Source of the DNA: Methylobacterium longum
GTDB lineage: Bacteria > Pseudomonadota > Alphaproteobacteria > Rhizobiales > Beijerinckiaceae
Direction: 5' to 3'
Length of the DNA: 50,624 nucleotides
Assembly (NCBI RefSeq): GCF_022179385.1
Contig: NZ_BPQS01000037.1
Span: 1 to 50,624 of the forward strand
The position numbers and the translations under genes are program-made. Positions 35,226-42,709 of this stretch are shown here, in pieces (position 1 is the first letter of the stretch; each line of letters opens with the position of its first letter). Under the pieces are notes generated by a model. That model did not search any database, had not been told where the DNA came from, and worked only from the letters and a program-made list of their open reading frames with translations.

Positions 35226-35342
35226 GCCGCCCCCGCGTTGTCGAGCTCGGACGCCGGGGCGAGCGGTTGCCAGCGTGGATCGGGATGTCCGGGGCGGCCT
35301 CGCACGTCTACTCCATGCAGCTTCGTGCTGCCCTCGAGGGCG
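35222..35342 (-). pseudogene. C-terminal remnant of an upstream coupled gene
   Basis: The leftward frame ending at 35222 reads GVDVRGRPGHPDPRWQPL and overlaps the next start by ATGA, as real operon genes do here. Upstream of about 35,342 the frame loses protein character and a membrane-protein gene lies on the other strand. It looks like the tail of a truncated gene. Confidence 0.35.
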
Positions 35343-35389
35343 AAACGGCAGGCGAAGAAGCGGCTTCGACACGCACGCTGGTGATCTCG

Positions 35390-35626
35390 ATGTGGCGCGA
35401 AATGATTGTCCCGCTGGTCCTCGCGGCCTTCTTCACTTTGGACTGCGTCAGTATCCATGCTGCTCGCAGGCATACCGACGCCGTGACCTTGGCGCTTCTG
35501 CTGCTGCTCGGGTTTTTGGCGGCCGTGTACGTTGGCCAGCATACGCGACTGGATGCACGGCACCCCAATTGGCAACACGAGGCTTTCGATCTCCAGCAAC
35601 CCCTCCGCACACATCCGATGATGTGA
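35390..35626 (+). CDS. Small membrane protein
   Basis: The protein of 78 residues has two hydrophobic segments (about 6-20 and 31-47, TLALLLLLGFLAAVYVG), consistent with a two-span membrane protein. The ribosome site before ATG 35390 is weak. The frame is open further upstream to 35267, without protein-like sequence. No family is recognised. Confidence 0.45.
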   Translation: MWREMIVPLVLAAFFTLDCVSIHAARRHTDAVTLALLLLLGFLAAVYVGQHTRLDARHPNWQHEAFDLQQPLRTHPMM

Positions 35627-35795
35627 GTGGCGGCGGACCATCTTGCTCAAGCGCTCGTGACGCTTCCGGTCCGCCCGGATCGTCGTCGCATTCGTGCCGG
35701 CGGGTATCGCGGCGGCGAGATGGGCTTTGAAGCTGTATGCAACCATTGCTTCACCCTGTGGTTGAGAAGCCGAGCGTTTGAATGAGGTGAGGCAG

Positions 35796-36065
35796 ATGCG
35801 AGCGGCCTCGGTTCGACTGGCACTGAGTTGCGCCTTATCCAAGTTGCTGGCCTTCTTTTCTGGTCTAGTGTCAGCATTCTGCGGACTATTGTTTGTCCAA
35901 TGTGCCTTGCTGCTTCTATCAAGTCAGTACAATCTGGATGGAAGTCGGGTCGTATTACTGACCGGACTGATTGTTTTCTGTGTGAGCTTAGGGGTGCTCG
36001 CCAAAGTGCTTCTGCGCAGGAGCTTGCGACCCTATCTCCAGCACGCTGTTGCTCCGGCCGAATAG
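35796..36065 (+). CDS. Small membrane protein
   Basis: The 89-residue protein has two strong membrane segments (about 17-43 and 54-75). GAGGTGAGG lies about four bases before ATG 35796, which fixes the start. Its 3' end overlaps the convergent gene at 35988 by 78 bases. The function is unknown. Confidence 0.6.
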   Translation: MRAASVRLALSCALSKLLAFFSGLVSAFCGLLFVQCALLLLSSQYNLDGSRVVLLTGLIVFCVSLGVLAKVLLRRSLRPYLQHAVAPAE

Positions 36066-36263
36066 ATCCCCCTTCGCGCCCTCGGCGTCGGCCTCCGCGC
36101 GGAGCTTGCGCGCGGTCGCCTGCATTAGGGCGATCTGGCGATCGGCCAGGGCCTGGGTCATGCGCTTGGCCTTAACCCATCGAGGATAGGCCCGGCGCCG
36201 CTGTGCAAGCTCGCGCTCGGTACAGTCAGCGAGGTCGGTGGCGATGAAGATGGTCTCAGCCAC
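35988..36263 (-). CDS. Small charged hypothetical protein, element-associated
   Basis: The leftward 91-residue protein starts at GTG 36263, with GGAGG five bases ahead, and reads as a helical, charged protein (CTERELAQRRRAYPRWVKAK, then QIALMQATARKLRAEA). A fragment related to it is at 25,450-25,545. Such proteins are frequent in phage recombination regions of Methylobacterium-type genomes; function unknown. Confidence 0.7.
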   Translation of the reverse strand: MAETIFIATDLADCTERELAQRRRAYPRWVKAKRMTQALADRQIALMQATARKLRAEADAEGAKGDLFGRSNSVLEIGSQAPAQKHFGEHP

Positions 36264-36462
36264 GGACGCCTCCGGGCACAACAGCAGACCACAACCTCGT
36301 CATTGATCCGAATGCAACCAGAAAGCGAGTACTTACAGATCCTGGGGCGGAATGATCAGTATTTGGCTCCAATAAATCGTTCCGGTAAGCAGTTGTCCCA
36401 GTTGTTTGCGGCGCACCAATGAGGTCATTCCCGAAGGTGAATGGTTCAAAGGGTGCGGATCG

Positions 36463-36786
36463 ATGACAGGTAGCTACCCCGACGAGCATGAAGGCGGTGC
36501 TGTCACGTCGTCTGACGCAGCGCGAGAGGCGAACGGTATTGCATTCCTCTTGGCTAGCGCCGCTTATTTGGCATTGGCCGGTGCAATCATGCGGCGCGAG
36601 GGGGCGGCGGCCCTCGATCTGATGGACGAGATCGAAGTCCAAATCGATGAGGCGATGATCAGCTTCGTCGCAGAGAACACCGAGGAGGTGGCGCGACCAG
36701 ATATACTTCTGCACGCGACACGTAAGGTCCGAGCGCTCCTCGATGCCGGGCGTTTGATGGCGCCGGAGATGCAATCTCTCCAATAG
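36463..36786 (+). CDS. Small hypothetical protein, paralogue of 37860-38126
   Basis: The protein of 107 residues from ATG 36463 is mostly helical. Its middle and end (LDLMDEIEVQIDEAM, then TRKVRALLDAG) match the gene at 37860 (RELLSAVEHRIDYQL, then AGRVRSVLREA), so the two are diverged paralogues. An in-frame ATG at 36406 is possible. No function is known. Confidence 0.6.
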   Translation: MTGSYPDEHEGGAVTSSDAAREANGIAFLLASAAYLALAGAIMRREGAAALDLMDEIEVQIDEAMISFVAENTEEVARPDILLHATRKVRALLDAGRLMAPEMQSLQ

Positions 36787-37001
36787 CGCCCCGCTCTGGC
36801 TTGATGGGTCCGCCTCGATCATCTCGCGCGTGATTGGGCTGTCGGCCATGGGGCTACTCCGCGGTCGCATCGGCAATCAGGAATCGGCGAGATTGATGAA
36901 GGCTGCCAATCCACAAAACGGAGGCTCTGAAATCAGTCATGGCAGAGCTTGTTAATTGACCTCTGGCAAGTTGAGCGCGGTCAAATTGACCGGGAACTGC
37001 G

Positions 37002-37253
37002 ATGGTGGAAGAGCGGCGAGGGCGTCCGCGTCGCGACGTGTTCCGGCTAGGAGAACTGCTGCCGGACGGAGCTCTCACGCCGATCGATTGCCTGGTGCGC
37101 AACGCCTCCGAGATTGGCGCGCTGATCGAGGTCAAGGACACGGCCGGGCTGCCGCAAACGTTCTGGCTAAACGTCGAGTGCTTGCGGATGAACAAACGAT
37201 GCGTCGTGGTGCGCCAGACCAAGCATTTGTTCGGGGTGACCTTCGTGATTTGA
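37002..37253 (+). CDS. PilZ-domain protein
   Basis: The 83-residue protein is a minimal PilZ domain: RRGRPRRDVFRLGEL at the start carries the Arg-rich c-di-GMP motif and CLVRNASEIGALI holds the (D/N)xSxxG motif, with Asn in the first position. It is related to the PilZ protein at 25140 (QIGLTFV versus LFGVTFVI endings). It presumably links c-di-GMP to an unknown target. Confidence 0.85.
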   Translation: MVEERRGRPRRDVFRLGELLPDGALTPIDCLVRNASEIGALIEVKDTAGLPQTFWLNVECLRMNKRCVVVRQTKHLFGVTFVI

Positions 37254-37344
37254 GGGCTGAGAGGCGCGTTCATGCAGCCACTCCTGGTGGCGGCGCGGCA
37301 AGCCGCCGCTGAACCTGGCCAAGGCGCCGGCCGTTGATGCCGCG

Positions 37345-37623
37345 ATGTCCGATCCGACGATCCCGCTGATCTGCGCCGCCGCGTTCGTTGGCGTGGGCTG
37401 GCTGATCGTTCACGCCGAGCAGCAGTACAGCGACGCGATCCGGCACACGCTGACTGTCTTCGCCTTGGTGGCTGGGCTGCTGGTGATGATCGGTGTGACC
37501 GCGAAGCTGCGATCCATAATGGGCGTCGGTCGCATGTCCCATCGGATCGAGGCTCGGTCGCAGAACGATCCCGTCAGTCCGGTCCGCGCGGTGCGGAAGC
37601 TTGATGCGGGATTGAACCCGTAG
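37345..37623 (+). CDS. Small membrane protein, family shared with 25898
   Basis: The 92-residue protein has two membrane segments (about 5-22 and 36-55) around a short loop with EQQYSDAIRHTL. It is the intact member of a family with a second gene at 25898 and a broken copy at 26262. The last ~35 residues are polar and probably cytoplasmic. Function unknown. Confidence 0.7.
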   Translation: MSDPTIPLICAAAFVGVGWLIVHAEQQYSDAIRHTLTVFALVAGLLVMIGVTAKLRSIMGVGRMSHRIEARSQNDPVSPVRAVRKLDAGLNP

Positions 37624-37859
37624 CGACAGCGCGCTCATACCCGCTCACCGAAGGCCGGGCGGGACGCGATGCAGCAGCTAACATAGCGACCAGTAACCAG
37701 GCGGGATGCAGCTCGTACTGCTTGCCTTGTGTTAAAATTGACCGCGCTCACTAGCAGCACGGCCCTCAGTTCCGGTGTGATCTGTACTGATTTTACAAAA
37801 CTCAATCGAACGGATATAGAGCCTGCGGTCTGGGGAGCGTGTTTAGTAGAGGACACGCT

Positions 37860-38126
37860 ATGACCGATATGATGCCGATCGCGGATGAAGCCGCGACGCG
37901 TTTGGCCTTCGCGCTTCTGCGCAACGCCTATATTGACCTGGGTCGCACGCTGCGTAGCATCGACGAGAATGCAGCACGCGAGCTGCTGTCGGCGGTCGAG
38001 CACCGGATTGACTACCAGCTCGGCTCGTCGGCTCAGGATGCTTCGGACGAGACCCTGCAGGACAAGCCCCTTGCTATCGCTGCCGGGCGTGTCCGCAGCG
38101 TGCTTCGCGAGGCGGTCGAGAACTGA
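37860..38126 (+). CDS. Small hypothetical protein, paralogue of 36463-36786
   Basis: The protein of 88 residues is helical (RLAFALLRNAYIDLGRTL) and resembles the product of 36463. AGAGGA lies six bases before ATG 37860, and a long hairpin follows the stop. No function is known. Confidence 0.65.
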   Translation: MTDMMPIADEAATRLAFALLRNAYIDLGRTLRSIDENAARELLSAVEHRIDYQLGSSAQDASDETLQDKPLAIAAGRVRSVLREAVEN

Positions 38127-38134
38127 AACGAGGG

Positions 38135-38186
38135 GCAGGCCAAGCGGACACAAGAGGTAGCTCTTCGCCCGCTTGGCCTGCTTCTC
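38135..38186 (+). terminator. Long hairpin, probable terminator
   Basis: A perfect 13-bp stem (GCAGGCCAAGCGG at 38135-38147 with its complement at 38169-38181) encloses a second 5-bp stem (AAGAG/CTCTT), and the outer stem is followed by TTCTCC. It starts 9 bases after the preceding stop. The tail is weak in T, so termination is probable but not certain. Confidence 0.6.
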
Positions 38187-38322
38187 CCCGAACGCCCGGC
38201 CGGTCGCCGGATCGCACGACGCCTCGCGCCGCTCGCCAGTGGCTGCGCGGATGTGCGTTAGCGCATGCCGAGCAGCGTCATTCGAGCCTAGACACGCTCC
38301 AGCAATAATGATGGAGGCGGTC

Positions 38323-38499
38323 GTGAGGACCTCGGAAAACGTGGTGCAACTTCGCCGGCCCGGCGCACAAACGCCGCCCGTCGCCCGGGCCCGTCCTGAG
38401 CCGGAGCGGGGCGTCTTCGACGTGTTCCTGGTTGGCGGCCTCCTGACCGGCCTGGCCGTCACCGGACAGCAGCTCGTGCTCGCGCTGAGCATGGGCTGA
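38323..38499 (+). CDS. Small single-span membrane protein
   Basis: The protein of 58 residues has a polar, Pro/Arg-rich N-terminus and one membrane segment (VFLVGGLLTGLAVTGQQLVL). GTG 38323 has GGAGG five bases ahead; the ATG at 38308 in the same frame has no such site. It might be a holin-like or regulatory small phage protein, but there is no decisive motif. Confidence 0.5.
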   Translation: MRTSENVVQLRRPGAQTPPVARARPEPERGVFDVFLVGGLLTGLAVTGQQLVLALSMG

Positions 38500-38616
38500 G
38501 AGCGAAACAGCCACGTCACTGACGCAACAATCAAGGAAATCGACCCGACAGCGAGCTTTGCCATAAGCCTCTCCCAACGGAGCCGATCGACGGCAGCCGC
38601 GACGAGGGAGCTTCCG

Positions 38617-38733
38617 ATGACTAAGCCAGCCACCGTGCGCAGCCGCTTCGTCGACGCCGTCGTGACGGCCGCGATGGCGTTCAGTCTGGTGGTGCACGCA
38701 CAATTCATGATCCTGCCGCCGCACTTCGTCTGA
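38617..38733 (+). CDS. 38-residue hypothetical protein
   Basis: A very short gene with a good ribosome site (GAGGGAG, six bases before ATG 38617). The product has a basic start and one hydrophobic stretch (VVTAAMAFSLVVHAQFMIL), so it may be a membrane peptide. It lies convergent with the recombination operon. Confidence 0.5.
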   Translation: MTKPATVRSRFVDAVVTAAMAFSLVVHAQFMILPPHFV

Positions 38734-38818
38734 GACCTCACGGCTGTCGTCTCGGTTTGCCGGTCGTCGTGGCTATCCCAGCCGGTGGCGGGGCAGCGGA
38801 GGCATGGGAGAGCGATCA

Positions 38819-39454
38819 TCAGGCCGCTTCCGCCTGGTCGGTGCCGAGCAGTTTCGCCACCCGGGCGTCGACCTCGGATAGGAAGGTGCTGACCGCCGCC
38901 TCGTCCTTCGCGATCTGCGCGTCGTCGCGGTGCAGGCGCTTCACCCACAGACGAAGGTGCGGCGGGACCCCGGGATGCCACGTGGCGAAGTCGCACCAGG
39001 CGCGGCCGGTGCAGGCCATCTGCCAGCGCATCTGCGGCAGGTACTGGTCCGGGATCTCGCCCGTGAGTAGCGTGTCGAGGTGCGTGCGCAGCGTCGGGCA
39101 CTTGATCTCGACGAGGCCGAGGTCGCCCACCAGCCGATCCGGGCTGGCGCCGGCCATGGCGATCGACGGGTGCTCGACGAAGCCGACCTTTTCGATGTCA
39201 GCCCCATAAAGGAAGGCGTAGGCGTCGGCCGCCTGCGGCTCGCGCTCCGAGCCCTCCAGCATCGGGCCAGTGAGGTAGTGCGACGTGGCGAGGCCGGTCA
39301 GACGCTCGCCGACGAGCTCCATCAGGTAGCGCTCGCGCTCGGCCGTCGGCTTGCCGTCTCGCTTTACCGCCAGCACGTCGGCGACGCGGGAGGCGGTGAC
39401 CTTGCCGCAACGGGCGTCCAGCCACTCGGGGCTACCCTGGACCATGTCAGCCAT
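38819..39454 (-). CDS. YqaJ-family viral recombinase (lambda-type exonuclease)
   Basis: The leftward 211-residue protein begins GSPEWLDARCGKVTASR, the hallmark of the YqaJ/lambda-exonuclease nuclease fold. SPDRL and VEIKCPT carry the Asp and Glu-x-Lys of the PD-(D/E)xK active site. It would resect double-strand ends to expose single strands for the annealing protein encoded just upstream in the same operon. The length is normal. It is the last gene of a leftward operon that starts near 41,362. Confidence 0.92.
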   Translation of the reverse strand: MADMVQGSPEWLDARCGKVTASRVADVLAVKRDGKPTAERERYLMELVGERLTGLATSHYLTGPMLEGSEREPQAADAYAFLYGADIEKVGFVEHPSIAMAGASPDRLVGDLGLVEIKCPTLRTHLDTLLTGEIPDQYLPQMRWQMACTGRAWCDFATWHPGVPPHLRLWVKRLHRDDAQIAKDEAAVSTFLSEVDARVAKLLGTDQAEAA

Positions 39455-39455
39455 C

Positions 39456-40256
39456 TCAGCGGCCCTCCTGCTGACGGGCGCGGTTGGCCACGGTGGTCTT
39501 GATCGACGCGAGCACCTCGTTGAATCGGACCGCAGGCAGGTCCGGTACGCTCTCGACGCCGAAGAACCGCAGCAGGCGGTCCGGCGGGATCTTGTGCTCG
39601 GTGAGCTGGGAGCGGATCTGCTCGGCCTGCGCGTCGCTGATCACCTCGTCGCTGCCGCCGCCGGCTGGTGCGCCGTCCGTGTCGTGCGGTTCGTTCGTCA
39701 GCGCGATGTTGAACACCTGCAGGACGAGGTAGCGCCGCGCGTAGGTGATCGTGGAGCCGATGCCCTGGATCGGCGTCTTGTTCGCCTTGCCCTGGGCGCC
39801 AGCCGTGTCAGGCGGCAGGTCGAGATGATAGGCGCGCTCGTGACCGGCCTCGTGGGCGCAGGTGCAGGTGACGCGCAGCATGTCCTTGCTCGGCGAGGAC
39901 TCCGTGCCGAACGAGAGCGAGAAGCCGTGGCGGGCGATGATCGGCGCCGTGGCCTTGGCGATGCTCTCCAGGCGAGCGTAGGCCGCGCCGGAGTGGCTGT
40001 TCCTGGCATCTCGTAGAACTCGGGGCAGCTCGGCCTGGCACGCCGACATCGCGGCGTTGAAGGCGACCCGCGCCTGATCCGCGCGAGCCTCTCGAGCCAT
40101 GACCATGAACCGCTCGATGCGGTCCGGATCGACAGCGGGATCCCGCGCCATGCGCTCGATCATCGAGAGCAGGGCGGCGCCCTCGGACTGGGCGACTGCA
40201 GGCGGCGCGGCGCGCTGCTCCTCGACGGTAGCGATCTGCTGCTGCGGCTGAGTCAT
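39456..40256 (-). CDS. ERF-family single-strand annealing recombinase
   Basis: The leftward 266-residue protein matches the ERF superfamily: the N-terminal core (FNAAMSACQAELPRVLRDAR, later IGSTITYARRYLVLQVF) is typical, followed by an acidic C-terminal tail. ERF proteins anneal complementary single strands during phage recombination. It is paired with the YqaJ exonuclease, whose start is one base past this stop, so the two form the usual exonuclease/annealase module. Confidence 0.93.
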   Translation of the reverse strand: MTQPQQQIATVEEQRAAPPAVAQSEGAALLSMIERMARDPAVDPDRIERFMVMAREARADQARVAFNAAMSACQAELPRVLRDARNSHSGAAYARLESIAKATAPIIARHGFSLSFGTESSPSKDMLRVTCTCAHEAGHERAYHLDLPPDTAGAQGKANKTPIQGIGSTITYARRYLVLQVFNIALTNEPHDTDGAPAGGGSDEVISDAQAEQIRSQLTEHKIPPDRLLRFFGVESVPDLPAVRFNEVLASIKTTVANRARQQEGR

Positions 40257-40257
40257 A

Positions 40258-40629
40258 TCAGTCGGCCTTCTTCATGAACGCGGGGGCATATCGGGGGCAC
40301 TCCAGCGATCGCCCGACCTGCTCAGCCTCCCGCGTGATCAGCTCCAGATGCTGGCGGACCGCCGCGAAGTCGGCCCGGCGCGCTGGCAGGTCGCCGAAGC
40401 GCGTGCCGGTGCCCTCGAAGGCCTTCATGATCGCGACGGCGAGGTCCTCCTCGCGCCGCGGCAGCGTCAGGGCGACGTAGCCCTGGTCGTAGAGGCGCAG
40501 GGCGACGTCGCGCGGGGTGATGAGCGGAACGGGTTCGGCGCGAGCAGCGGCGCGGGGCATGGCGGCCTCCTGGGGAGCGAAGACGGCGCCGAGCAGCGCC
40601 AGGGTTGCGGCGTCGAAGACGAGGATCAC
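40258..40629 (-). CDS. Phage-type hypothetical protein in the recombination operon
   Basis: The leftward 123-residue protein starts at GTG 40629, three bases past the upstream stop, and ends one base before the ERF start. The first ~25 residues are hydrophobic; the rest is a charged helical domain (RRADFAAVRQHLELITREAE). An alternative start is the Met at residue 24. No family is recognised. Confidence 0.65.
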   Translation of the reverse strand: MILVFDAATLALLGAVFAPQEAAMPRAAARAEPVPLITPRDVALRLYDQGYVALTLPRREEDLAVAIMKAFEGTGTRFGDLPARRADFAAVRQHLELITREAEQVGRSLECPRYAPAFMKKAD

Positions 40630-40632
40630 CGG

Positions 40633-40995
40633 TCAGCCCTCGGACAGATCGGCGGCGACGGCGGCTCGCTCGGCGGCGTTGTCGCAGAGGCGGTGGACGT
40701 GGATCTCGGTGGCGCCGGCCTTCCGGACCTTGCGCAGCCAGCGCTCGGCGTCGCCGAGGCCCATGCTCGTCGCGACGCTGATCAGTCGGGCGATGCCGTT
40801 GGTGCCGCGCTCGACGGCGAAGCAGACATCTTCCTCGGCCTCGTCGAGTTCAAAACTCTGAGCCGAGTGGACACCGACGACGTACCGGCGACCGGATGCG
40901 CCGCGCCACGCGGACAGCGGCAGGGCGGGCGAGCCGCGCAGGCCGCGGGAGGAGCGCAGCATCTCCTCGCGGGGAAGAGCATCAACGGCCGACAT
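40633..40995 (-). CDS. Phage-type hypothetical protein in the recombination operon
   Basis: The leftward protein of 120 residues overlaps the upstream gene by TGATG, which fixes ATG 40995 as start. It contains a beta-rich centre (RRYVVGVHSAQSFELDEAEE) and an Ala-rich C-terminus. The family is not recognised. Confidence 0.65.
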   Translation of the reverse strand: MSAVDALPREEMLRSSRGLRGSPALPLSAWRGASGRRYVVGVHSAQSFELDEAEEDVCFAVERGTNGIARLISVATSMGLGDAERWLRKVRKAGATEIHVHRLCDNAAERAAVAADLSEG

Positions 40996-41201
40996 CACGC
41001 GGCCTCCAGGAAGCGCTGCGCCTCGAACTCAGCCTGCGCCGCGGCCTCATCCTCGTCGGCGTCGAGCAGGTCGTGGGCGCGGCCGTAGGCGTCGGCCTCG
41101 CAGTCGAAGCCGTGCTCGATCAGCTCGGTGCCGAGCCAGACGGCGTAGGCGCGGCCGCGGGGGGCGACGGCGTATGGGGCGATGGCGAAGAACGGGCGCA
41201 T
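40995..41201 (-). CDS. Small acidic hypothetical protein in the recombination operon
   Basis: The leftward 68-residue protein has an acidic C-terminal half (DLLDADEDEAAAQAEFEAQR). It overlaps both neighbours by start-stop overlaps (ATGA and TGATG), showing tight operon coupling. No function is known. Confidence 0.65.
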   Translation of the reverse strand: MRPFFAIAPYAVAPRGRAYAVWLGTELIEHGFDCEADAYGRAHDLLDADEDEAAAQAEFEAQRFLEAA

Positions 41202-41362
41202 CAGCGGGCGCCCTGCGAGGCGGCCTGGTAGGCGCGGACGTGGTCAGCGATCCAGAGCGGCGCGAACGGTCCGAGACCGATGAAAACCGCCGCGACCTGG
41301 ACGGTGCAGACCAGCTTCAGGGTCGAGGCGTGGGCGATGTAGTGGTCGAGGGCGGTGAGCAT
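41201..41362 (-). CDS. Small membrane-type protein, first gene of the recombination operon
   Basis: The leftward protein of 53 residues from ATG 41362 has one hydrophobic segment (LVCTVQVAAVFIGLGPFAPLW). A GGAG site lies about six bases ahead; a longer start at 41374 is possible. Its stop overlaps the next start (ATGA). The operator-like palindrome at 41,419-41,437 lies just upstream. Confidence 0.6.
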   Translation of the reverse strand: MLTALDHYIAHASTLKLVCTVQVAAVFIGLGPFAPLWIADHVRAYQAASQGAR

Positions 41363-41418
41363 CGAGGGCTCCATCGGCTCGGTGAGCGGCGATGGCAACA
41401 ATGTGCACCCCATGCATT

Positions 41419-41437
41419 ATTTGCGTCAAGCGCAAAT
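41419..41437. promoter_or_regulatory. Operator-like inverted repeat upstream of the recombination operon
   Basis: ATTTGCG-TCAAG-CGCAAAT is a perfect inverted repeat with 7-base arms, 57 bases before the leftward operon's first start. It is flanked by CATGCATT and GTGCATTACATGCATT, resembling the ATGCAT motifs of the switch region at 42,254-42,297. It is probably bound by the CI-like or Cro-like protein. Confidence 0.55.
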
Positions 41438-41598
41438 GTGCATTACATGCATTTTTATGGCGGAAGGCAGTTTTCCCCGCCGATCCACAGGCCAACCCGC
41501 TATTCCGAAAGGATTCTTCGCCCCAGAGTGTTTGTTCCTGTTGTGTTCTTGCGCGACCGTCGCGTTCCTGCCAGCCTGAATGCAATCAGGAGGCGAGT

Positions 41599-41889
41599 GT
41601 GCCGACGATTGAACGGTTCATGATCCAAGCCTACCGCGAGAGCGTGACCGGCGGCATTGAAGCGGAAGAGCCAATTCGCGCGTCGTCTGCGGATGATGCA
41701 GTTCGCGTGGCAAGAGGTTTGGAGGACAGGAGGATCGGTGTAATCGCTTACGCTTGGCGCGGTGATCCCAGAAACGATGAGATAGGCAAGCTCGTGCTTC
41801 TTATGCAGAGCGGCGTTTTACCGTTCTGTGTGACACTTGCTTTCGAGAAGGATCGCGATCGTGATCCATGTTGGCGGTGGCCACTGTAG
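41599..41889 (+). CDS. Small hypothetical protein convergent with the repressor gene
   Basis: The protein of 96 residues from GTG 41599 (AGGAGGCGA just upstream) reads as a compact alpha/beta protein (IERFMIQAYRESVTGGIEAE, later VRVARGLEDRRIGVIAYAW). Its last 89 bases overlap the 3' end of the leftward repressor gene. No family is recognised. Confidence 0.65.
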   Translation: MPTIERFMIQAYRESVTGGIEAEEPIRASSADDAVRVARGLEDRRIGVIAYAWRGDPRNDEIGKLVLLMQSGVLPFCVTLAFEKDRDRDPCWRWPL

Positions 41890-42211
41890 ACCCATCACTT
41901 AAAAGGCCTCGTGCCATACTGGTAATGACACGGCGCTGTTCCGGCTTCGCCTGCTGCCAGAGGGACCACATCCCCTCTGGGTCCGCAGGATTGCGGATCA
42001 GCAAGTCTGCGACTTCGCAGCCGTAAATCTCTGCAAGCTGCTCCAGCAGATCCTGCGAGTATGGCACTTCCCCCTTCTCGATCCGCCCGAGATTTGGGCC
42101 CGTCATGCCAACCTGCTCACCAACCGCCTCAAGCGTCATGTTGAGGCTCTTCCGCCACTGACGGAGGAAGCTGGGTCGACGTTCGCGCTTGGGCTTAGCG
42201 ATCGGTGGCAT
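41801..42211 (-). CDS. XRE/CI-like phage repressor
   Basis: The leftward 136-residue protein has an XRE helix-turn-helix domain (about 14-70: MTLEAVGEQVGMTGPNLGRI, later EIYGCEVADLL) and a short C-terminal part without a peptidase domain. It would repress lytic functions and face the divergent Cro-like gene. ATG 42211 gives a normal domain start but has no ribosome site; ATG 42256 in the same frame lies inside the operator region and could be a leaderless start. The C-terminal tail overlaps the convergent gene at 41599. Confidence 0.82.
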   Translation of the reverse strand: MPPIAKPKRERRPSFLRQWRKSLNMTLEAVGEQVGMTGPNLGRIEKGEVPYSQDLLEQLAEIYGCEVADLLIRNPADPEGMWSLWQQAKPEQRRVITSMARGLLSDGSTVATANMDHDRDPSRKQVSHRTVKRRSA

Positions 42212-42253
42212 GCCGATATTTTCGCTGAGCGCGAGCGCAACACCACGCTTCGG

Positions 42254-42298
42254 CATGCACAAACGTGCTTGACATGCATTGTGTATGAGATGCATGTT
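42254..42298. promoter_or_regulatory. CI/Cro switch operator-promoter region
   Basis: Between the divergent repressor and Cro-like genes lies a cluster of ATGCAT-type words: CATGCAC (42254-42260), GACATGCATT (42271-42280) and GATGCATGTT (42289-42298). TTGACA at 42269-42274 is a good -35 candidate for the rightward promoter; no strong -10 is seen. Similar words occur upstream of the recombination operon. Confidence 0.5.
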
Positions 42299-42305
42299 TT
42301 GCGAC

Positions 42306-42542
42306 ATGACGCTCGCAGATTGGCTCAAGCGCGAAGGCATGACGGTAGTTGCCCTGGCCAAAGAGCTGGGCCGCGATCCGTCCTTCATCACGCGCGTGAA
42401 GAATGGTGATGCCATGCCCTCGATCGAGGTCGCGGCTGAAATTCAGCGCATCACTGGCGGTGAGGTCACTGCCATTGATCACGTGCTTATCGCGCAAGAG
42501 CGTGCTGCACGGCGTGCGCCTGCCGAGATGGTGGCCGCATGA
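42306..42542 (+). CDS. Cro-like helix-turn-helix repressor
   Basis: The protein of 78 residues from ATG 42306 is a single Cro/C1-type HTH (WLKREGMTVVALAKELG, then ITRVKNGDAMPSIEVAAEI). It is divergent from the CI-like gene and heads the rightward early operon, as Cro does in lambda. Its stop overlaps the next start (ATGA). Confidence 0.82.
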   Translation: MTLADWLKREGMTVVALAKELGRDPSFITRVKNGDAMPSIEVAAEIQRITGGEVTAIDHVLIAQERAARRAPAEMVAA

Positions 42543-42709
42543 CTTGGCTCCTAACCTTCCTCGGCTGGTGGTGCATCGCCTCGGCGACGCTCGGCGCCGG
42601 TCTCGTTTTCACCATCGCCGGGCGCGCCACGCTCGTCGTCACCGATGTGCTGTTCAGCATGGCCGGCATCGGCGTGCTGTTCCTGCTGCTCGCCCGGATG
42701 GCGGCGTGA
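42539..42709 (+). CDS. Small two-span membrane protein in the early operon
   Basis: A 56-residue protein starting with ATG 42539 (ATGA overlap with the Cro-like gene) and ending in TGATG overlap with the next gene. It has two hydrophobic segments (WLLTFLGWWCIASATLGAGL and VLFSMAGIGVLFLLLA). Coupling on both sides supports it being real. The function is unknown. Confidence 0.65.
   Translation: MTWLLTFLGWWCIASATLGAGLVFTIAGRATLVVTDVLFSMAGIGVLFLLLARMAA

Noticed and set aside
36784..36849. A leftward start reading MADSPITREMIEADPSS, like the N-terminus of some phage proteins
   Set aside because: The protein-like sequence lasts only about 22 residues before the frame runs antisense through the gene at 36,463. 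At most it is a short gene relic.
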